Assembly: GCA_965228435.1 (NCBI GenBank)
Contig: OZ245818.1
Span: forward strand, 2,790,001 to 2,854,000
DNA length: 64,000 nucleotides
Direction: 5' to 3'
From: Hoeflea_A sp965228435
GTDB taxonomy: Bacteria; Pseudomonadota; Alphaproteobacteria; Rhizobiales; Rhizobiaceae
Under the pieces are notes generated by a model that saw nothing but the letters and a program-made list of their open reading frames with translations, was not told where the DNA came from and ran no database searches. The position numbers and the translations under genes are program-made. This document shows positions 55,256 to 62,611 of the stretch, in pieces (positions within the stretch are counted from its first letter, which is position 1; every line of letters begins with the position of its first letter).

Positions 55256-56056
55256 GTGCGTTTGGTCCTGTTTGCCGCAATTGAAGGATCTGGAGATTTG
55301 GCTGCATTCGACGAAACGCGCTTTGCGGTGATAGCCGACATTCATGGCAACGCGGATGCTCTCCTGGCGGTGCTCGAGGACATTGATGCGCTGTCAATCC
55401 AATCGGTTGTCAATCTCGGCGATCATGTCAGTGGCCCGCTGGCCGCAAGGGAATGCGCGGAGTTGCTGATGGAGCGGGACTACCCGTCGATCAAAGGCAA
55501 CCATGATCGTTGGGTTGGCGAGATGGCTCCTGACGAAATGTTATCCATTGACCGCTGGGCCCACGCGGATCTCGACGAAAGGCACCGCGCGTGGCTGAAG
55601 GCGATGCCGGCGACCCGGCAAATCACCCCTGATATCTTCGCCTGTCATGGCACGCCGGCTTCCGATACCGAGTACTGGCTGGAAACGGTCACCGAACAGG
55701 GCGAGGTTGTATTGCGGTCTCAAAGCGAGATAGTCGCAGCGGCGGAATCCGTTTCCGCCAATCTCTACCTTTGCGGACACACACATATTCCACGCCGTGT
55801 GGACTTGTCAGGCGGCCGGGTCATTCTGAACCCCGGCAGCGTGGGCTGTCCGGCCTACGGCGATTCCAGTCCGGTGCCGCATGTGGTTCAGACGGGAACG
55901 GCAGCGGCATGCTACGCGGTTGTGGAACGTCGACGCCACGGTTGGGCGAGCAGTTTTCGCCATGTTCCCTATGACACCGGCCGAATGGTTGCGCTGGCTG
56001 CTGAAGCAGACCACGCTGCATGGCAGTCGAGGCTGGCGACAGGTTGGCTCGAATGA
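55256..56056 (+). CDS. Metallophosphoesterase (YfcE/MJ0936-type)
   Basis: 266 residues from a GTG; a TTG at 55298, close to the start of the conserved fold, may be the true start. All metal motifs are visible: VIADIHGNADALL, NLGDHVSG, IKGNHDRW, FACHGTPASD and LCGHTHIPRR. It is a calcineurin-like phosphodiesterase; some relatives hydrolyse cyclic nucleotides or nucleotide signals. A link to the cyclases 3 kb upstream is only conjecture. Confidence 0.88.
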   Translation: MRLVLFAAIEGSGDLAAFDETRFAVIADIHGNADALLAVLEDIDALSIQSVVNLGDHVSGPLAARECAELLMERDYPSIKGNHDRWVGEMAPDEMLSIDRWAHADLDERHRAWLKAMPATRQITPDIFACHGTPASDTEYWLETVTEQGEVVLRSQSEIVAAAESVSANLYLCGHTHIPRRVDLSGGRVILNPGSVGCPAYGDSSPVPHVVQTGTAAACYAVVERRRHGWASSFRHVPYDTGRMVALAAEADHAAWQSRLATGWLE

Positions 56057-56068
56057 GGCTTGCCGCAC

Positions 56069-56557
56069 ATGACACAGACAGATCGCCTGGCCGCTGACAA
56101 GCCCATTCGCGTGGCCCCTGACGGCGATCAGGTGGATGCCATTCTCGACCTCTTAAAGCGCTCATTTGCCTTCATGGATCCGCGCATCGACCCGCCGTCT
56201 TCAGTGCTTCGCCTGACAACGGACGCCATCCGCGCCCAGTGCGAGCGCGGGGAAGTCTGGACACTTGGGTCGCCGCCCCATGCCTGCATTTTTCTGATCA
56301 GGAATCCTGATGCGATCTATATCGGCAAGCTGGCGGTCGACGAGACCATGCGCGGCCGAGGTATCGCGCGCGCGCTGGTGGATCTGGCCGAAGATCGTGC
56401 AAAGGCCAGCGGCCTGGGAGCGCTTGAGCTGGAAACGCGTATCGAGCTGATCGAAAATCACGAAGCGTTTCAGCGGCTTGGGTTTGTTCGGACGTCTTGC
56501 GGAACGCATGAAGGTTTTGACCGGCCAACCTTTGTCGTCATGCAGAAGCGGCTCTGA
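56069..56557 (+). CDS. GNAT-family N-acetyltransferase
   Basis: 162 residues starting MTQTDRLAADKPIRVAPDGD. The acetyl-CoA motif is LAVDETMRGRGIARALVDLA and the end NHEAFQRLGFVRTSCGTHEG is standard. It starts 12 bases after the metallophosphoesterase and is likely cotranscribed. Substrate unknown. Confidence 0.88.
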   Translation: MTQTDRLAADKPIRVAPDGDQVDAILDLLKRSFAFMDPRIDPPSSVLRLTTDAIRAQCERGEVWTLGSPPHACIFLIRNPDAIYIGKLAVDETMRGRGIARALVDLAEDRAKASGLGALELETRIELIENHEAFQRLGFVRTSCGTHEGFDRPTFVVMQKRL

Positions 56558-56564
56558 AAGGAAC

Positions 56565-57047
56565 TCAGTAATCTTCGCCGGCGTAGCGGTTGGGCTGCCC
56601 GGCTGCGTCGGGGATCCCGACGAAATCGGCCCAGTCGGACCCCGGTCGCCAGATGCTCTCCATGTTGTGAAACGCGTCAGATACCGACAGGCCAAACCCT
56701 TCGGCGGCGTACCGGTAGAAGAAAGCGCTCACCCGGGCATTGTAGATGCAGTGGACATGGATGGTTGCATCCGGGTGCTCGGCTAGCGTTTCCTTGAACG
56801 CCTGATAATCTGCATCCGTCGGGTTCGCAAAATCGACGGGAATGTAGACATACTCCATGCCCAGCGCCGCGACCGTGCCGGGTTCATCATCCAACGCGCC
56901 CTTGCCATCGTGGTGAATGCCAAGATTGACGATGAGGGTGACACCAAAGGATTTGATGTCGGCCATCTGTGACTCAGTCGGCTGGCCCGACGTGGTGATC
57001 CGTTCATTGATCCGCCGCCAGTTCAGGATTTCAGGAAGGTCTTTCAT
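56565..57047 (-). CDS. Protein tyrosine phosphatase-like protein with CX4R motif
   Basis: 160 residues from ATG at 57047 (GAGG upstream). The phosphatase P-loop region reads HVHCIYNARVSAFFYRYA, in which cysteine and arginine are separated by four residues, not five as in classical PTPs; relatives of this subgroup share the change. YVYIPVDFANPTDADYQAFK precedes it as the usual general-acid loop. Activity on phosphoproteins is plausible but not certain. Confidence 0.8.
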   Translation of the reverse strand: MKDLPEILNWRRINERITTSGQPTESQMADIKSFGVTLIVNLGIHHDGKGALDDEPGTVAALGMEYVYIPVDFANPTDADYQAFKETLAEHPDATIHVHCIYNARVSAFFYRYAAEGFGLSVSDAFHNMESIWRPGSDWADFVGIPDAAGQPNRYAGEDY

Positions 57048-57140
57048 GGCTGTGCCTCGAGCTTCTTTCCGTGTGCGGGCCAGGATATCCCGACAACAGC
57101 CTGTCAAAGTGACAAAACGCCCACGATTTCGGACACGGTT

Positions 57141-58154
57141 TCAGGTGTTGCGTACGGCAAGATTGAACCGCTGCCGATAGTCGACAGGCGATATGCCCAG
57201 CTGTCGGGAGAAAGACCGCCGCATCCGTTCGGCATCCTTGAAGCCGCATTTTGCAGCGATGGCCTTGATGCTTGTGCCGGTTGTTTCCAGCAGTTCGCGC
57301 GCCGTTTGCAAACGGATTGCTTCAACTGCCTTGGATGGGGTCGTTCCCATGGTGGCGACATAGGATCTGTGAAAAGTGCGCAATCCCATTTTTGCCTGGT
57401 CCGCAAGATCCTCGACACGCAAGTCTTTCCGAAGGTTTGCGGCGATCCACGCATGAAGGTCGTCGAACCGACCCTGGCGGTCGCGCCGTTGACGTTCCAG
57501 CATCGGACTGAACTGCGATTGCCCGCCGGGCCGCACCATGTAGGTGACCAGCGCCCTGGCCCGTTCCAACGCGGCCTCCAGGCCCAGATCTTCCGCAACG
57601 ATTGCCAGCGCCATGTCGGTTCCGGCAGTCACGCCCGCCGACGTCCAGATGTGATCGTCGCGGATATAGATCGGGTCCAGCTCGACCCGGACATCGGGGA
57701 ATCGGGCGCGCAGGGCGTCGCCATCTTCCCAATGGGTGGCGGTGCGCCGTCCATCCAATGCGCCGGTGGCGGCCAAAAGATAGGCACCGGAACAGACAGA
57801 ACAGACGCGCCTGGCGTTGCCGACCAGGGCCGAAATGCTCTGAACGAATTGGTCATCGTCGGCGGCCGAATAGACCCCGTCACCGCCAATGATCAGAAGC
57901 GTGTCAATCGCACGATCAGTCCATGCATCAACCGGTTCGGTTTCAACGGTCATGATCGTATCGGTCAGGATAGGCCCGCCCCGGTTCGACAGGATCACGG
58001 TGTCATAGGCCAGATCGCCATCCCCATGGCGCGCCCATGAAAACACTTGCAGCGGACCCGCGAGATCCAATAGCGAAATGTCCGGAAACACCACATAGAC
58101 GATGAGGTGTTTGTCTTCAGAGGATCGCTGAGGATTGGCAGAATTTGATGCCAT
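57141..58154 (-). CDS. GlxA-family regulator (DJ-1/PfpI domain plus AraC HTH)
   Basis: 337 residues from ATG at 58154; a GTG at 58181 is an alternative. The N-terminal DJ-1-like domain has IVYVVFPDISLLDLAGPLQV and a nucleophile-elbow VCSVCSGAYLLAATGAL. The C-terminal AraC domain contains LADQAKMGLRTFHRSYVATM and IKAIAAKCGFKDAERMRRSF. Members often control amino acid or quaternary-amine catabolism. It diverges from an AraC-like gene. Confidence 0.9.
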   Translation of the reverse strand: MASNSANPQRSSEDKHLIVYVVFPDISLLDLAGPLQVFSWARHGDGDLAYDTVILSNRGGPILTDTIMTVETEPVDAWTDRAIDTLLIIGGDGVYSAADDDQFVQSISALVGNARRVCSVCSGAYLLAATGALDGRRTATHWEDGDALRARFPDVRVELDPIYIRDDHIWTSAGVTAGTDMALAIVAEDLGLEAALERARALVTYMVRPGGQSQFSPMLERQRRDRQGRFDDLHAWIAANLRKDLRVEDLADQAKMGLRTFHRSYVATMGTTPSKAVEAIRLQTARELLETTGTSIKAIAAKCGFKDAERMRRSFSRQLGISPVDYRQRFNLAVRNT

Positions 58155-58254
58155 ATTGTGATTTCTGCCACGAGCGGTCACGGTAGTCCATTCGAATATG
58201 GTGCTTGATGAGGTCCTGAGGTCAGTGTCAGGATGGCGTTATGGGGTATGTCCA

Positions 58255-58908
58255 ATGACCAAGCACAGGCTCTACCATGCCTGGCAATTCGAGACCGCGA
58301 CTGAAACCACCGCCACGATTTGTCCCGATGGCTGTCGCGACATTCTTGTGATTTCCGACAGGCAGAGCGAGCGCGCGCTCAGGCTGACCGACTGGGATTT
58401 TCAGCCCCGAAAGGTCGTGCTTCGCGCCGGCACCAGGATCGCTGGTTATCGCCTGCGCCCCGGAACCTCGATATCGTCGAAAGCGATCGATGCCATGGCG
58501 GCGGGTGCCGATTGCCCGGAAGACTGGATCAGCGCCCATGCGGTGACCAATGACGAGGTAATTGACGCGCTGCTTGATCCTGGCGCCTCCGTTCCCGGTG
58601 CCGCGAAATCCGTCGGCGTGACGGTGCGGACGCTGCAGCGCCGGCTCAAGGACCTCTCCCTGCCCCCGCCCGAGGTCTGGCGCCTGCTCGGACGGGCGCG
58701 GCGCGCCGCGTCGATGCTGCCCCACCGTTTGCCGCTGGCCGACATCGCATTCGACAGCGGCTACAGCGATCAGGCGCACATGACCCGCGAATTCAAACGC
58801 TGGTTCGGGCAGACGCCGTCCATGCTGCGCCGAAACAAGACACTGCTCGACGACATCGCTCAACCGGCGCTCGGCAACTGGACCGGCGAACAGATCTCGA
58901 TGAGATAG
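58255..58908 (+). CDS. AraC-like regulator with atypical N-terminal domain
   Basis: 217 residues from the ATG at 58255 (GGGG upstream). The C-terminus is an AraC HTH: AAKSVGVTVRTLQRRLKDLS and LADIAFDSGYSDQAHMTREF. The N-terminus contains ATICPDGCRDILVISDRQSE, common in DUF6597-type AraC proteins. It is divergent from the GlxA-like gene. Its 3' end overlaps the convergent VOC gene by 49 bases. Confidence 0.88.
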   Translation: MTKHRLYHAWQFETATETTATICPDGCRDILVISDRQSERALRLTDWDFQPRKVVLRAGTRIAGYRLRPGTSISSKAIDAMAAGADCPEDWISAHAVTNDEVIDALLDPGASVPGAAKSVGVTVRTLQRRLKDLSLPPPEVWRLLGRARRAASMLPHRLPLADIAFDSGYSDQAHMTREFKRWFGQTPSMLRRNKTLLDDIAQPALGNWTGEQISMR

Positions 58909-59255
58909 CCGTTGGGATCGTTCACATAGGACGTGGTCTGGCCCCACGGCTCGTCGCGCGCGTCCTGGATGAGGTCGGCGCCGGCTTCCACCGCCCTGGC
59001 GAGCGCGCCGGAGACATCATCGGTTTCGAAGGCAATCTCGAAGACCGGTGCGCCCGCTCGCGGTTTCTCCGGGTTCTTGTCCAGCTGCCGCATCAGCGCA
59101 GTCGAGGAGAAGGCAAGCCTGGTTTCGCCCGTTGCAAGCTCACCGTAGTCGCCGCTTTCATGCAGGAAGCGCCTTTCCAGGCCGAAAGCGCGCTCGAAAA
59201 AGTCGAGCGAGGCTGCAACGTCGTCGACGTAGAGGATCGTATATCTGAAGTGCAT
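58860..59255 (-). CDS. VOC-family (glyoxalase-like) protein
   Basis: 131 residues: FRYTILYVDDVAASLDFFER at the N-terminus and a second half VFEIAFETDDVSGALARAVE, GADLIQDARDEPWGQTTSYV, DPNGYLIEICSP. The glutamate near the end is the usual metal ligand. An AAGGG site lies before the ATG. The convergent AraC-like gene ends inside it. Confidence 0.88.
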   Translation of the reverse strand: MHFRYTILYVDDVAASLDFFERAFGLERRFLHESGDYGELATGETRLAFSSTALMRQLDKNPEKPRAGAPVFEIAFETDDVSGALARAVEAGADLIQDARDEPWGQTTSYVNDPNGYLIEICSPVQLPSAG

Positions 59256-59403
59256 CGGGGCCCTTCCCGTTGTTGAGGGTTATCGCAGGGCACCGATCTC
59301 TGCACAGGGGCTTCGCCCACGTCTTGAAGAATTGCGACATGTGGCACGCGCAAACGTAACGCGGGTGGTTACGCGACCGATGAAAACCCTCAGTGAGACG
59401 GGT

Positions 59404-60219
59404 TCACCGATAGAGGTCGGGCGCGCCGATCTGGGCGTGGATGGCGTTGACGGTTCTCTCGTCGATGCCAAGGCTTCTCGCAAGCTGGTCGAGATAGCGC
59501 GCTTCGTTTTGATTATCGAGATCGATGCCCATCACCGACATGGCATAGACCTGGGTTTCAAGACCTCGCGGCACATCGCGAACCAGGCCTTCGACGTCGA
59601 TCGGCTTGTTCAACTCGTCGTTGACGAACCGGCGTTCTGCTGAACTGACGTCGCCCAATCGGCCGAGCAATTTGTCCTGCTCCGCCTGGTCGAACCGGCC
59701 GTCCGATTTCGCCGCCTGGATCATTGCCCGCAGCATAAGACCCGCCGCCACTTCCTGCGGTTCCGAGGGCTGCAGGTGCATCGCGCCCCGTCCCCTGCCG
59801 GCAATGGCCTGATTCAGCAGATCGCCGAAAGAGCCGCCGGTGCCTTGTGATCCGCCGGCATTTACCAACGCGCCGGCAACCGCGCCGATGATCTGGCCGA
59901 GGCCGTCGCTTCCGCCGCCCTGCCCGCCGCCCATCATTTGTCCCAAAAGGTCGTCGAGACCGCCACCCGATCCGCCTCTGCCGGAGGACTGCGCAAGCGA
60001 TTCAAGCAGACCACCCAAACCGTCCTGGGCGCGCCCGTCTGACGAACGGCCGCCGTGGCCGCTGAGTGCCGCGCCCAACAGATCTTCAAGACCGCCGCCA
60101 CCGCCCTGGAGTTGGCCGAGCAATCCGCCGCTTCCGTGATGGCCGGATCTTGACCCGCCCGCATTTTTTGCCGCGGATACGTTCACGACGGCTTCTGCCA
60201 GTGCTTCCAAAAGACTCAT
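59404..60219 (-). CDS. DUF533-family protein with glycine-rich N-terminus
   Basis: 271 residues. The first ~150 residues are low complexity, rich in glycine, serine, leucine and aspartate (repeats like GGLLGQLQGGGGGLEDLLG). The C-terminal ~120 residues (GLMLRAMIQAAKSDGRFDQA, LARSLGIDERTVNAIHAQIG) are the TerB-like DUF533 domain, a helical fold of unknown role, possibly envelope or tellurite stress linked. GGGAGG precedes the ATG by six bases. Confidence 0.88.
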   Translation of the reverse strand: MSLLEALAEAVVNVSAAKNAGGSRSGHHGSGGLLGQLQGGGGGLEDLLGAALSGHGGRSSDGRAQDGLGGLLESLAQSSGRGGSGGGLDDLLGQMMGGGQGGGSDGLGQIIGAVAGALVNAGGSQGTGGSFGDLLNQAIAGRGRGAMHLQPSEPQEVAAGLMLRAMIQAAKSDGRFDQAEQDKLLGRLGDVSSAERRFVNDELNKPIDVEGLVRDVPRGLETQVYAMSVMGIDLDNQNEARYLDQLARSLGIDERTVNAIHAQIGAPDLYR

Positions 60220-60298
60220 GACAACCTCCCTGACCTGCCAAACACTTGCACATGTTTTCGGTGGTGGCCACCGTTTGCAGTGCCAGGAGCCGGACGTC

Positions 60299-60553
60299 TT
60301 ACTCCTCGGTCAGCTTGTGGCTGTCCGCCGATGTCAGGTCCAGACGATAGGCCTTGCGCATCTGCTCGATGAAATCCAGCGACTCCTTGTCGAAGGGCGA
60401 CTTTCCTTCGAAACTGTGGAGCACGATGCCTTCGATCAGATCACCCAGCCCCATTTCGTGCCGTGCGGCCAGTGCTTTCAGCACCTGGAGGACTCGTTTT
60501 TCAAGGCGTACCCCCGTCTGAACGCGTTCGATTTTTTTTCCGGTTCCCGGCAT
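60299..60553 (-). CDS. Ribbon-helix-helix-like small protein
   Basis: 84 residues starting MPGTGKKIERVQTGVRLEKR after an AGAGGAG site. The pattern VQTGVRLEKRVLQVLKALAA and MGLGDLIEGIVL fits a strand-helix-helix DNA-binding fold of the MetJ/Arc type. It lies opposite an unknown gene, with GGTAC repeats in the spacer. It is likely an autoregulator; no specific family is recognised. Confidence 0.65.
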   Translation of the reverse strand: MPGTGKKIERVQTGVRLEKRVLQVLKALAARHEMGLGDLIEGIVLHSFEGKSPFDKESLDFIEQMRKAYRLDLTSADSHKLTEE

Positions 60554-60577
60554 GCCGCGGCTCCTCTTTGGTCATTT

Positions 60578-60660
60578 TGTACCATGGTAGCGGTGCGCAT
60601 CACCAGCGATTGGGAGGAACTAAATTGCGCTACCTTGACAGAATGGTACATTGGTACCAA
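60578..60660. promoter_or_regulatory. GGTAC inverted repeats, likely RHH operator
   Basis: TGTACCAT (60578-60585) and its reverse complement ATGGTACA (60643-60650) bracket the divergent spacer. TACCATGGTA (60580-60589) and TTGGTACCAA (60651-60660) are perfect palindromes at either end. Repeated short GGTA sites are what a ribbon-helix-helix protein dimer would bind. They flank both divergent starts. Confidence 0.6.
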
Positions 60661-60728
60661 ATAAGATGGAAGCAGGATCGCGGTTGTTCGCTGCCTGTTT
60701 TTCGGATCCAGGATGGGAGATCGGTGCC

Positions 60729-61121
60729 ATGGGCACGGACTACGCAAGCATGACCGACGATTTCGAGAGATACGAGGCCGATGCCGGGAACTTCAGCCAC
60801 GAACACCATGTTGGCGTGGCCTTCGAGATGCTGCGACGGCACGCGTTCTTGACCGCCGCCTGCCGCTATGCCGATATCATCAGCACCGTTGCGACACGCG
60901 CCGGCGCGGGCGACAAATTCAACGCGACGATTACCGTTGCCTTCCTCAGCATCATTGCCGAACGCATGAACCGTCGGGACTATGACGACGCGCTGGACTT
61001 CATGGCGAACAATCGGGATCTGCTGACACAAAATCCTCTGACCTCGCTCTATTCCCGGGAGCGGCTGATGAGCGCCGAGGCGCGCAAGACGTTCCTGCTT
61101 CCCGATCTCAAGCCGCATTAG
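60729..61121 (+). CDS. Unknown 130-residue protein divergent from the RHH-like gene
   Basis: 130 residues from the ATG at 60729 with a GGGAGA site; starts at 60651 or 60666 would lie at or inside the operator. It has a helical pattern FSHEHHVGVAFEMLRRHAFL, then FNATITVAFLSIIAERMNRR, with conserved-looking histidines and no signal or membrane segment. I recall similar short hypothetical proteins in other bacteria but no named family. Position suggests that the divergent RHH-like protein controls it. Confidence 0.65.
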   Translation: MGTDYASMTDDFERYEADAGNFSHEHHVGVAFEMLRRHAFLTAACRYADIISTVATRAGAGDKFNATITVAFLSIIAERMNRRDYDDALDFMANNRDLLTQNPLTSLYSRERLMSAEARKTFLLPDLKPH

Positions 61122-61240
61122 AGCAAAGGGCGATCATCGGCGGTATCCTTGCCCGAGGAGACCGGATAGTGACACAATGGTGCTCCCACCCAAGCCGGTA
61201 ACGCCTGCGTACCATCCAAACAACAGAGACATCCGAAGTC

Positions 61241-62146
61241 ATGGAAGCCTGGATTTTCATCGCGATCGCTGCGGCCGCGTTTCAGACCCTGCGCTTCATG
61301 CTTCAGAAGCAACTGAGCATGGGAACCCTGTCGACGGGCGGCGCAACCTGTTCCCGCTTCTTTTATTCCGTCCCCTTCATCACGGTGCTTGCGCTCGGTT
61401 ATGCCCTCGCCATGGGGCACGGAATGCCCAGTCTCGGACCTCTTTTCTGGGGTTACGCCTTCATCGGCGGGTTGTCGCAAATTCTGGCGACCTGGTGCGT
61501 GGTCGCGCTGTTTCAGCAACGCAATTTCGCCGTCGGCATCACCTTCAAGAAAACCGAGGTTCTGCTGACGGCGCTGGTCGGGCTGGCCGTTCTCGGGGAC
61601 CGGATTTCGCTCGCCGGTTTCGTCGCCATTTTTCTGGGGCTGATCGGCGTCCTGGTGCTGTCGCAAAAACCCGGTGACACCGAAGGCACATTCCTGTCCC
61701 GTTTCTTCAATCTCGGCACCGGGTTGGGCGTCTTGTCGGGCGTCTTTTTTGCATTCTCCGCTGTCGGCTATCGCGGTGCGACCCTGGAGATCATGAGCGA
61801 CGATCCGCTGTTTCGCTCAAGCATTTCGCTCATGCTGGTCACGATCGGTCAGACCGTGGGCATGCTCATCTGGTTGCGGTTGCGGGAGCCCGGCGAAATC
61901 ACCCGCATGGTGGCGGCTCGCCGGACCGCGGTCTGGATGGGGATTACCGGCATGGCCGGTTCGCTGTGCTGGTTCACCGCGTTCACGTTGCAGAACGCCG
62001 CCTACGTCTTTGCCGTCGGACAGATTGAGGTCATTTTCTCGCTTCTGGCGTCGGCACTCTTCTTTCGCGAAGTCATTGCGAAAAAGGAACTTGCGGGCAT
62101 CGCCCTGATCACCGCAAGCATTCTCTATCTGGTCGTCGCGGCCTGA
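61241..62146 (+). CDS. EamA/DMT-type drug/metabolite transporter
   Basis: 301 residues with about ten membrane helices in two EamA repeats. A first half ends near LGLIGVLVLSQKPG and a second at LFFREVIAKKELAGIALI. The family exports amino acids, sugars or small metabolites. No neighbour hints at the substrate. A GTTCCCC/GGGGGAC hairpin (about 62162-62178) follows without a T-run. Confidence 0.88.
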   Translation: MEAWIFIAIAAAAFQTLRFMLQKQLSMGTLSTGGATCSRFFYSVPFITVLALGYALAMGHGMPSLGPLFWGYAFIGGLSQILATWCVVALFQQRNFAVGITFKKTEVLLTALVGLAVLGDRISLAGFVAIFLGLIGVLVLSQKPGDTEGTFLSRFFNLGTGLGVLSGVFFAFSAVGYRGATLEIMSDDPLFRSSISLMLVTIGQTVGMLIWLRLREPGEITRMVAARRTAVWMGITGMAGSLCWFTAFTLQNAAYVFAVGQIEVIFSLLASALFFREVIAKKELAGIALITASILYLVVAA

Positions 62147-62611
62147 CAGTCGCTTTCCGCTGTTCCCCATTGGGGGACGGGTTGAGCGGCCGCCGGGCCA
62201 TGCCAACACGACGATGTGAACGGGGCTGCCATATTCGTTCCCATTTTCGCCGGATTCGTTTCGAGTTCCCCCTCAGGCTTTGATGTTGTGGAAAAAAGTT
62301 TGCGCTTCGGGGGGTTTATTAAAGCCGTTCATTTTTGTTGATTCTGCGCCCCTCGCGCCGCGAAATTCCTCTTCCGGCTTAGTATGCAGACTGTATCCAG
62401 ATCGGATTTGATGAGTCGACGCCATATTTTGGTGTTACACTTTGAAGACGGATCCCTGATTCGGTGAATTTGGGGCAGGCAAATCACCGGCAGGCTTCGC
62501 GAGCATCTCAACTTGATTTGATTGGCCCAGCGTAAGCCCCGGCACCAACTTAGGTAGTGAGACAGAAATGGCCGTGGGAGGAGGGCGCTAGTACAGGAAA
62601 GGACGACGACG
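62147..62611. other. Intergenic region before prkA
   Basis: 465 bases without a supportable gene. It contains AT-rich stretches (near 62281-62345 and 62421-62450) that may hold promoters. A weak sigma54-like GG-N10-GC (near 62524) was noted but is not convincing. An AGGAAAGG site lies before the prkA ATG. Confidence 0.4.

Noticed and set aside
55026..55397. Minus-strand frame of 123 codons upstream of the metallophosphoesterase
   Set aside because: No motif or ribosome site, and it runs into the conserved start of the metallophosphoesterase on the other strand.
62515..62545. Sigma54-like GG-N10-GC before prkA
   Set aside because: Only the invariant dinucleotides fit; the flanking consensus is poor, and it was not kept as a promoter.
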